Positions 27,928 through 34,726 of a stretch of 64,000 nt of DNA are shown here, piece after piece (the first letter of the stretch is position 1; the number at the start of each line of letters is the position of its first letter). Made by a program: the position numbers and the translations under genes. Below the pieces are notes generated by a model that was given only the letters and a program-made list of their open reading frames with translations, was not told the DNA's origin and did not search any database. This stretch comes from Bacteroides cellulosilyticus (GTDB lineage Bacteria; Bacteroidota; Bacteroidia; Bacteroidales; Bacteroidaceae), in the NCBI RefSeq assembly GCF_020091405.1, contig NZ_CP081903.1, positions 496,001-560,000 of the forward strand. The letters run 5' to 3'.

Positions 27928-30900
27928 TTAGAAAGTTACGTTCAAACCTACAGTGAATGAACGTACAGTGGGATATTTATCACGACTGTCTACACCAGCA
28001 GTCCAAAAGTTGTTGCTGCCGAGTTCCGGATCAGATCCCTTGTACTTAGTGATTGTAAAAAGATTATCTATACTACCATAGAAGCGTATGCTTTTTACAT
28101 AAGTACTTTTCTTAAAGTCATAAGTATAGCCCAAAGTCATATTGGTCAGTTTCAAGTAATCACCATCTTCAATGTAATAACTGGTTACTACTTGTGACTG
28201 CTGTGCAGAGAGTGGGCGAATACCGCCAATTGCATCGGCTGCCGATTTCAACTTATTGTAAGCATGGGCGTTGTTTTCATAAAACACACGCTGCTGGTTG
28301 ATAATCTTATAGCCAAACTGACCGGTAAACTGCATAGTCAAATCAAAATTCTGATAGCGGAATGTATTATTCCATCCCATAGAGATTTTGGGAATGCCAT
28401 TACCCATACGTTGGTACCAGTTGTCGCGGTCGTTACGCATTTCCTGATAAAATTCGGCAGCCTGGCCAGTTTCCGGGTTTTCTATCAAGAACAGACCTGT
28501 CTTTTCTGATACACCAACTGCTTTCAGTGACCAGATTTCGCCAAAGCTCTTGCCTACCTCCACTTTGTGGGTATACTGGCTCACAGGGTCACCTACACCT
28601 TGCTGCCAAAGAATATTCTCAGTCTGATAAAGGTCATTGGAAAGGCTTACCAACTTATTGGCATTATGTTGCATTGTTAGTGCAGTATTCCATTCAAAAT
28701 CTTTGGTTTGAATAGGAATGGCACGAACCATAATTTCGATACCGGAATTGCGCATCTTACCTACATTGGCCAGGGTAGAAGTATACAAATTAGGGGGACT
28801 GGGTACGGCATAATCAAAAAGCATATCCGAGGTATTCTTTACATAGAAGTCTACGGAACCACCCAAACGGTCATTCAATACGCCCCAGTCCAGACCTACA
28901 TTGAGTTCTTTGGCAATCTCCCATTTCAAATCAGGATTGGCATTTGATAATGCTTTCAATCCTTTAGCCCATTTCCCATCACGGTAATAATTACCACCGG
29001 AGTAACTATAGCGAACAATAGATTGGTAAGAATAAGCCGGAATTACACCAGTCACACCATAACCGGCACGAAGTTTTAAATTGTTCAACCAGTTACGAGT
29101 CGATTCCAGAAAACTCTCATTCATGATATTCCAACCCAAGGAAACAGAAGGGAAAGCGCCCCATTTATGGTTGGCACCAAACTTGGAAGAACCCTCGTAA
29201 CGAACAGAAGCCAAAATGTTATAACGATTATCAAAACCATAGCTGATACGGGCAAATGTACCAATCAAAGTCGATTCTGTCTTTGAGCTACTCATTGAAG
29301 CCTTACCATCAGTAAGATATTCACCGGCACCCATATTGTTGTAACCAAAGTAATCTGTCGGGAAATTGGCATTCCACATACCAGCACTCTCATAAGTATT
29401 TCTTGACCAGCTGTAACCTACCATACCTTCAAAACGGTGCTTTCCTGCAAATGTAGCGTGATATTTAGAAGTCAATTCCAAGTAATCTGTACGATCATAA
29501 TTATCACTTAGACTTGCCTCGCCAGTCAGGTTACCAATCGCAGTAGTAGTATGATACTTAGTGTTGTATGAACCGGTTTTACCTGTTGAACGGTGACTGG
29601 CCAACATTAAGTTAGTTTGCCATCCTTTAATCGGTTCAAAAGTTACATTTCCGGTAATTCGAGTATTTATTTCCTTTGTTTCACCTGTACTTTCATTCTG
29701 CAACGAAACAGGATTGTAGTATTGTAACAGTGAACGTTCGTTGTAAGTACCGTCTTCATTCCAAATTGGAGAAGTCGGATTTCGAATTACAGCTTGTCTA
29801 TAAATTTGCGTAAGGCTATTTACTCCATAAGCATCATACTTATCCAAATACTTATAATTGTCTTGCACAATGTTTAGGTTTACCTTCAACATATTGTTGA
29901 ACATCCAATGACTCACATCAAACGACACACTCAAGTCTTCGTTACCAGACTTCTTCATTACCCCCTGCTGATTGCGATAAGTTACATTACCATAATAAGA
30001 GGTAGTAGAAGAACCGCCTGTGATAGAAAAGCTATGATTATGTGTCACACCAGTACGACTCACCGCATCGAGCCAGTCAGTGTCATACCCTTCGTCATTA
30101 TATTGTGTTTTTCCTGCACGAATGTCATCAGGAGTCATGAAATCTGCTTTCTTGACCCAATTAGAAAATGAGACGTAACCAGAATAAGTGGCAGTTGCTT
30201 TCTGTTCGCGCATGCCGGTTTTGGTAGTGATAAGAATAACTCCACCTGCACCTCGCGTTCCATAAATAGCGGCAGCAGAAGCATCTTTCAGTACATCAAT
30301 AGAGGCTATGTTCTCAGTAGGAACAGTACTCATGCTACCAGGAACTCCGTCAATCAGTACTAATGGAGAAGCGTTACCCGATACAGAGACAATACCACGA
30401 AGACTGATTTCAGTGCCTACATTAGGGTCACCCGAAGGTTTAGCAATGGTCAAACCGGCCACTTTACCCTTCAGTAAATCACCCGCATTATTAAAATTAC
30501 CTACCAAGAAGTCTTCAGCTTTCACACTGGCAATGGCACTCGTCACATCACCCTTCTTCTGCGTACCATAACCGATAACCACCACTTCATCCAACAACTC
30601 CGTATCATCGGCAAGAGTAATATCTATTTTTCTCTTGTTTCCTACCGTTATTTCCTGTGCCTTATAGCCTATATAAGAAACAGATAATACTGAATTGGCA
30701 CCTTTCACCTTTAGTGTGTATTGGCCGTCTACATTGGTTATCACACCGTTAGTGGTTCCTTTCTCAAGAATGTTGGCACCAATAATAGGCTCGCCACTCT
30801 TATCTTTTACTACACCCGTGACTGTTACCACCTGCTGTTGTACAGCCTCGATGTCCATTGCTCCCACTGTTTCCGCAAACGTTGCTGTCGGACTGATGCC

Positions 30901-30981
30901 GACACCCGCTGCAAGGAAAAGACAGGCCGTAGCCCTTAGAACAGCTTTGCTGAACAAGGCTCGATTTTCATGTGTTTTCAT
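27928..30981 (-). CDS. SusC/RagA family TonB-dependent outer-membrane transporter
   Basis: 1017 aa: signal peptide (VLRATACLFLAAGVGISPTATFA), an N-terminal carboxypeptidase D-like regulatory domain (VTGVVKDKSGEPIIGANILEK, about 53-130), TonB box-like DEVVVIGYGTQKK, plug domain (about 135-255) and a long C-terminal beta barrel ending in the classic VRSFTVGLNVTF aromatic terminus. It imports the ligand captured by SusD using TonB energy. With the SusD gene it forms the defining pair of the PUL. It is preceded by the GH127 gene at a 69-bp distance on the same strand, so GH127 may lead the transcript. Confidence 0.96.
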   Translation of the reverse strand: MKTHENRALFSKAVLRATACLFLAAGVGISPTATFAETVGAMDIEAVQQQVVTVTGVVKDKSGEPIIGANILEKGTTNGVITNVDGQYTLKVKGANSVLSVSYIGYKAQEITVGNKRKIDITLADDTELLDEVVVIGYGTQKKGDVTSAIASVKAEDFLVGNFNNAGDLLKGKVAGLTIAKPSGDPNVGTEISLRGIVSVSGNASPLVLIDGVPGSMSTVPTENIASIDVLKDASAAAIYGTRGAGGVILITTKTGMREQKATATYSGYVSFSNWVKKADFMTPDDIRAGKTQYNDEGYDTDWLDAVSRTGVTHNHSFSITGGSSTTSYYGNVTYRNQQGVMKKSGNEDLSVSFDVSHWMFNNMLKVNLNIVQDNYKYLDKYDAYGVNSLTQIYRQAVIRNPTSPIWNEDGTYNERSLLQYYNPVSLQNESTGETKEINTRITGNVTFEPIKGWQTNLMLASHRSTGKTGSYNTKYHTTTAIGNLTGEASLSDNYDRTDYLELTSKYHATFAGKHRFEGMVGYSWSRNTYESAGMWNANFPTDYFGYNNMGAGEYLTDGKASMSSSKTESTLIGTFARISYGFDNRYNILASVRYEGSSKFGANHKWGAFPSVSLGWNIMNESFLESTRNWLNNLKLRAGYGVTGVIPAYSYQSIVRYSYSGGNYYRDGKWAKGLKALSNANPDLKWEIAKELNVGLDWGVLNDRLGGSVDFYVKNTSDMLFDYAVPSPPNLYTSTLANVGKMRNSGIEIMVRAIPIQTKDFEWNTALTMQHNANKLVSLSNDLYQTENILWQQGVGDPVSQYTHKVEVGKSFGEIWSLKAVGVSEKTGLFLIENPETGQAAEFYQEMRNDRDNWYQRMGNGIPKISMGWNNTFRYQNFDLTMQFTGQFGYKIINQQRVFYENNAHAYNKLKSAADAIGGIRPLSAQQSQVVTSYYIEDGDYLKLTNMTLGYTYDFKKSTYVKSIRFYGSIDNLFTITKYKGSDPELGSNNFWTAGVDSRDKYPTVRSFTVGLNVTF

Positions 30982-31050
30982 ATTACATCTTTAATTAAAA
31001 GGTTACTATTCAATTACAAGTTATTATTTTTTAATTTTAAAAAAATGGAT

Positions 31051-33486
31051 TTAGTTTACTTTCCATTCAATCACCCCGCCCGAAGCACCTTTCTGCAACT
31101 GAGCGGCAATTTTCAATCCTGTCGTTTTTACCGGCTTAAAGTCAAGGCTATTATAGCAGTCTTTCTTCACCACATACTCACTCAATGCCTCTACTTCTTT
31201 CCAAGTTTTACCATCTTTATAGTAGAGTTTCCAGCTTTCCGGCACACGGAAGTTTCCATCGTAATGATCGAAGTCCAGCCAATAAACCTCTACGTTTGAA
31301 ACAGTGTAAGGCTGATCAAATTGATAGGCCAAGGTTTCTAGCGTTCCGTTTCTCAACCACCAATAGTGGTAAGGCTTAGAAATATCCGATGAACGTTTCG
31401 GTTCCCATTGGTCATTCACACCCCATGCCCAAGTTTCAACTGAGGCAGATTCAGGAGCGTCTTTCTGGATAGGAGCCTGTATCATCAGCGTACGTGCCTT
31501 GCTGGCAATTGTCGGTTCGGGAGTGGGGTGGGCATACTCGGCAGCTTCGGGAATCCATACTGCCATCTGGTCTGCACCACGGTTATTCCAGGTTGAATAA
31601 GGGATAGCTTTGAAAGGAACCTCTTTCACACTGCCGTCTTTACCTATTTCTTTCGCATGACCGGTCAGCACCACAACACCGTTCAACAGATCAGCGTCAA
31701 AAGCAGCTTCCATAGATGTTCCATCGGGAATGAATTTGTTGAAAACAATGCTGTCCACTTGGTCTTTGCCTTCCAGACAGAACATGATAGGACCACGCTC
31801 GATAGCCAGTTTACCACGGTCATCCTCTACATTATCATTGGCTTTAATGCGGCGTACATCCATCGGAAGACTAATTTCTACTACATCACCCGCCTTCCAG
31901 GTACGTGAAATAGTGGCGTAGCCATCATACTGCTTGGCATTTATCTTTTTACCATTAACTGAAATGCTGTAAGCACCTGCTTTATCAGTAAATGAATAAA
32001 GATCCGTCGGCACGGGAGCATCCTGCGCCCAACCCGGAATGCGGAAACGCAAAGCGAATTCCTGCTCTTTCTCTGGAGTAACCGAGATGGAAACCTTTCC
32101 TTCCCAAGGATAATCAGTAGTCTGTTCCAAAGCTACATTGTTGCTTTCCGTATTCAGATCAGCTTTGCTCTGGATATAAAGATTAACGTAAATATCATTG
32201 CTTTGAGTAGCGTACATATAATAAGGTACAGAAGCCATGAAACGGGTCACATTGCCCGGACAGCAGGCACAACCAAACCAATGCTGGCGTTCGTGCTGAC
32301 CCATGGATTCCAACGGGTTATCATAGAAGAACTTGTCACCACTGAGAGAAACACCAGAAATGACTCCATTATATAAAGCACGTTCCAATACATCGGCATA
32401 TTTGGCATTACCTGTAGCCAGGAACATGCGATGATTCCAATAGACATTGGCAATGGAGGCGCAAGTTTCGCAATAGTTGGTATGGTTGTTCAACTCATAG
32501 TTGGGACCGAAGCCCTCGCCTTGAGGACGTGAACCGATACCGCCGGTTATATAAAGTTTCTTGCTCGCCATATTCTCCCAGATGTGGCTCAGGGCGTTGA
32601 AGTATGCTGTATCCTGAGTCAGGGCAGCCACATCGGCAACACCGGAATAAAGATATCCGGCACGCACGGCATGCCCCACAATCTCATCTTGCTGCAAAAT
32701 AGGTTTATGATCCTGACTGTACTCGCTGAGGTGGTGGCCGTCCGTTCCGCGTCCGGTTTCTTCTACGAAGTATTTAGCCATTTTCAGATACTTCTCGTCG
32801 CCTGTCACCTTATATAATTTAGCAAGTGCCATTTCGGCAATGGGATGGCCGGAAGGAACATGTTTTTGCCCTTCATCGGGACCAAACACCTGACAAACAA
32901 GGTCGGCGTTTTTGATAGCGACATCGAGCAAGGTACGTTTGCCTGTTGCGCGATAGTGGGCAACCGCAGCTTCGTACAAATGACCGCAATTATAAAGTTC
33001 GTGGCTGTTGATTTTCTCCCAACGATGCGTTCCCCACCAGCCGGAAAGGCGGTAACACTTATTAGTTACGCATGTAGTGAGGTATCCGTCCGGTTCCTGG
33101 GCAGCGGCAATAAGATTTATGACACTGTCCAGATAAGCATCCAGTGCTTTATCATACTTCACAGCCAGCGAGTAGGAAGCTCCTTCTATTATCTTATAAG
33201 GATCGGTATCGTCAAAAGAGAAATCACCACGGTGTTCACCTTTCATCAATCCTCCGGCAATGGCAAAATTATCGAAGCGTCCGTTCTTCTCACATTCTTT
33301 AAATGCAGAAGGAATGGAGACGGTGCGATTGGTTTCAATACGCGGAGTCCAGAAGTTATCGTTCAGGTGGACTTGTGTGAAAGGGACTTCTTTTATCGGA
33401 GCATCAGGCTGAACGTAGGGTTCGCTGCAAGCAATCATACCCAAGAGGGCGATGCTACCGAAAAGGAATTGGATTCGTTTCTTCAT
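31051..33486 (-). CDS. GH127 beta-L-arabinofuranosidase (first copy)
   Basis: 811 aa lipoprotein (LLGMIAC, Cys near residue 20). The GH127 catalytic domain (about 35-640, DUF1680-type alpha/alpha barrel) carries the zinc/thiolate cluster known from Bifidobacterium HypBA1: NYCETC with Glu340 and Cys342, and FGCACCPGN with Cys408-Cys409, one of which is the nucleophile. A C-terminal galactose-binding-like domain (about 690-811; VYWLDFDHYDGNFRVPESWKLYY) follows. HypBA1 removes beta-L-arabinofuranose from hydroxyproline-linked oligosaccharides; other GH127 enzymes act on rhamnogalacturonan II. It is the first gene of the minus arm and is paralogous to the enzyme encoded at 39952-42357. Confidence 0.9.
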   Translation of the reverse strand: MKKRIQFLFGSIALLGMIACSEPYVQPDAPIKEVPFTQVHLNDNFWTPRIETNRTVSIPSAFKECEKNGRFDNFAIAGGLMKGEHRGDFSFDDTDPYKIIEGASYSLAVKYDKALDAYLDSVINLIAAAQEPDGYLTTCVTNKCYRLSGWWGTHRWEKINSHELYNCGHLYEAAVAHYRATGKRTLLDVAIKNADLVCQVFGPDEGQKHVPSGHPIAEMALAKLYKVTGDEKYLKMAKYFVEETGRGTDGHHLSEYSQDHKPILQQDEIVGHAVRAGYLYSGVADVAALTQDTAYFNALSHIWENMASKKLYITGGIGSRPQGEGFGPNYELNNHTNYCETCASIANVYWNHRMFLATGNAKYADVLERALYNGVISGVSLSGDKFFYDNPLESMGQHERQHWFGCACCPGNVTRFMASVPYYMYATQSNDIYVNLYIQSKADLNTESNNVALEQTTDYPWEGKVSISVTPEKEQEFALRFRIPGWAQDAPVPTDLYSFTDKAGAYSISVNGKKINAKQYDGYATISRTWKAGDVVEISLPMDVRRIKANDNVEDDRGKLAIERGPIMFCLEGKDQVDSIVFNKFIPDGTSMEAAFDADLLNGVVVLTGHAKEIGKDGSVKEVPFKAIPYSTWNNRGADQMAVWIPEAAEYAHPTPEPTIASKARTLMIQAPIQKDAPESASVETWAWGVNDQWEPKRSSDISKPYHYWWLRNGTLETLAYQFDQPYTVSNVEVYWLDFDHYDGNFRVPESWKLYYKDGKTWKEVEALSEYVVKKDCYNSLDFKPVKTTGLKIAAQLQKGASGGVIEWKVN

Positions 33487-33616
33487 AATATCATATATGT
33501 ATTTTTAGTTCGTTACCAAAAGTGTACGGCAAAGGAAAGGGATTTATCTTAAACTGAATAAAACGAAAGTCCATATGAATGCAAAAATAGTCGGGCTATA
33601 AAGGCTCTGGAGGATA

Positions 33617-33647
33617 TTTAGATTATTATTGTATTGGCTTGGATTAT
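33617..33647 (-). promoter_or_regulatory. Candidate HTCS operator upstream of the minus arm
   Basis: On the minus strand ATAATCCAAG (33647-33638) is followed 21 bp later by ATAATCTAAA (33626-33617), 131-161 bp before the GH127 start. The same word set precedes the plus arm at 34569-34609. Direct repeats about two helical turns apart fit AraC-type binding; assignment to the HTCS is inference. Confidence 0.5.
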
Positions 33648-33692
33648 TTTTTCATGGCTACAGATATTATACCCGAAACGTATCTGGGATGC

Positions 33693-33763
33693 ACTTGCTC
33701 CGTACATTCTTCGCTCAGAAGTACCTCTACACGGAGAAAGTACGGAGAAGGTACGGAGCAAGT
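33693..33763. repeat. 13-bp inverted repeat with internal ACGGAG direct repeats
   Basis: The perfect arms ACTTGCTCCGTAC/GTACGGAGCAAGT enclose 45 bp that contain further TACGGAGAAG-type decamers at about 33731 and 33741. It could form a hairpin upstream of hicA. Function unknown. Confidence 0.75.
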
Positions 33764-33847
33764 ACATTCCAGGAAGGGAACAGAGTATAGATTCATTCAT
33801 TTTGGAGTAATTATGAATATTTTTTGTATACTTTATACCTACCTCCA

Positions 33848-33878
33848 TTGGATTGTAACTATTTTGTAGTTACATTTG
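33848..33878 (+). promoter_or_regulatory. hicAB promoter with overlapping palindromic operator
   Basis: TTG (33848-33850), a 20-bp spacer and TACATTTG (33871-33878) form a consensus Bacteroides promoter 15 bp before hicA. The spacer and -7 box contain a perfect 8-bp inverted repeat TGTAACTA-TTTTG-TAGTTACA (33854-33874), an obvious place for HicB autorepression. Confidence 0.78.
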
Positions 33879-33895
33879 CAAAAACTTATAAATGA

Positions 33896-34153
33896 ATGGG
33901 TACAAAAGAAAAACTTATCGAACGTTTTAAGACATTGCCCACAAACTTTACATTTGAGGAAATGGAGCGTTTGTTGTTGATATTTGGTTATAAAAAATCA
34001 AATAAAGGCAAAACCTCCGGTTCGAGAGTTATCTTTAAAAATGAAGATAAACGCCCGATAATGATTCATAAACCCCATCCCGGCAATATCATTAAAAGTT
34101 ATGCCATGAAGCAAGTACTGAATGATTTGACGGATGCAGGTTTTATAAAATGA
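33896..34153 (+). CDS. hicA: HicA-type mRNA interferase toxin
   Basis: 85 aa, small, basic and cytosolic. The C-terminal part has the dsRNA-binding-fold HicA pattern GSRVIFKN...RPIMIHKPHPGNIIKSYAMKQVLNDL, with the active-site His in the IHKPHPG segment. HicA cleaves mRNA and is held inactive by HicB. It is slightly longer at its N-terminus than the shortest HicA proteins (about 60 aa). The partner hicB starts 16 bp downstream after a good AAAGGAG ribosome site. The palindrome over the promoter supports a self-regulated toxin-antitoxin operon. Whether the toxin is active is unknown, but the sequence looks intact. Confidence 0.92.
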   Translation: MGTKEKLIERFKTLPTNFTFEEMERLLLIFGYKKSNKGKTSGSRVIFKNEDKRPIMIHKPHPGNIIKSYAMKQVLNDLTDAGFIK

Positions 34154-34169
34154 AGAAAGGAGTATAATT

Positions 34170-34508
34170 ATGAACACGTTAAAGTACAAAGGCTTCATTG
34201 GTTCTGTCAATTTCAGTGAAGAGGACAGTATTTTCTTCGGCAAAATAGAAGGAATAAATGGAATGGTCAACTTTGAGGGACAAAGCGTTCAGGAATTAAC
34301 AGAAGCATTCCATGAGGCGGTCAATGATTATCTGGCATATTGCGAAGAGGAAGGAATACAGCCACATAAAAGTTACTCAGGATTATTAAACGTTCGTCTA
34401 ACTCCTGAAATACATAGCCGTGTGGCAATGCTGGCACAACGTGCCGGAATCTCAATCAATGCTTTTATCAAGCAAGCATTGGAAAAACAAATTACAGCTA
34501 TGTTATAA
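34170..34508 (+). CDS. hicB: HicB-type antitoxin with ribbon-helix-helix DNA-binding domain
   Basis: 112 aa. The N-terminal HicB fold (YKGFIGSVNFSEEDSIFFGKIEGI ... VNFEGQSVQELTEAFHEAVNDYLAYCEEEG, about 4-68) binds and blocks HicA. The C-terminal ribbon-helix-helix (LNVRLTPEIHSRVAMLAQRAGISINAFIKQALEKQI, about 75-112) should bind operator DNA, probably the 8-bp palindrome in the hicA promoter. The order toxin then antitoxin is usual for hic loci. The transcript ends at the hairpin from 34600. Confidence 0.93.
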   Translation: MNTLKYKGFIGSVNFSEEDSIFFGKIEGINGMVNFEGQSVQELTEAFHEAVNDYLAYCEEEGIQPHKSYSGLLNVRLTPEIHSRVAMLAQRAGISINAFIKQALEKQITAML

Positions 34509-34568
34509 AAGTACCCTCTTAAAGGAACTGATTATGAGATGTAATTCCTAATCGACTCCTATGCAAAA

Positions 34569-34609
34569 ATAGTCCAAAGACTAAAAAGATAATCCAAACA
34601 TAGTCCAAG
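34569..34609 (+). promoter_or_regulatory. Candidate HTCS operator upstream of the plus arm
   Basis: Three direct words, ATAGTCCAAA (34569), ATAATCCAAA (34589) and ATAGTCCAAG (34600), are spaced 20 and 11 bp, that is about two and one helical turns, 118-158 bp before the GH97 start. They match the pair in front of the GH127/SusC arm at a similar distance. A TTACTTTG word (34689-34696) could be the -7 box. Confidence 0.5.
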
Positions 34610-34650
34610 AATATCACAAAAGGGTGATTCTTGGACTATTCTTTTATTAC
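34600..34650 (+). terminator. hicAB terminator
   Basis: The stem ATAGTCCAAGAAT..CAC/GTGATTCTTGGACTAT, with a 2-nt bulge and A-rich loop, is followed by TCTTTT. It overlaps the last operator-like word. Confidence 0.75.
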
Positions 34651-34726
34651 ATTATATTATTCAATCCTTCCGTTCATCCTTTTTTCGTTTACTTTGCACA
34701 CGAACCAAATAAAGAGCTAATCGATT

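Larger units (their letters stand above)
33487..33895. other. Divergent intergenic region with inverted repeats and operator-like motifs
   Basis: It carries the upstream region of the GH127/SusC arm on the minus strand and the hicAB promoter on the plus strand. A perfect 13-bp inverted repeat (ACTTGCTCCGTAC at 33693-33705 and its complement at 33751-33763) surrounds three 10-bp ACGGAG direct repeats. Two ATAATCYAAR words face the GH127 gene. Confidence 0.7.
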
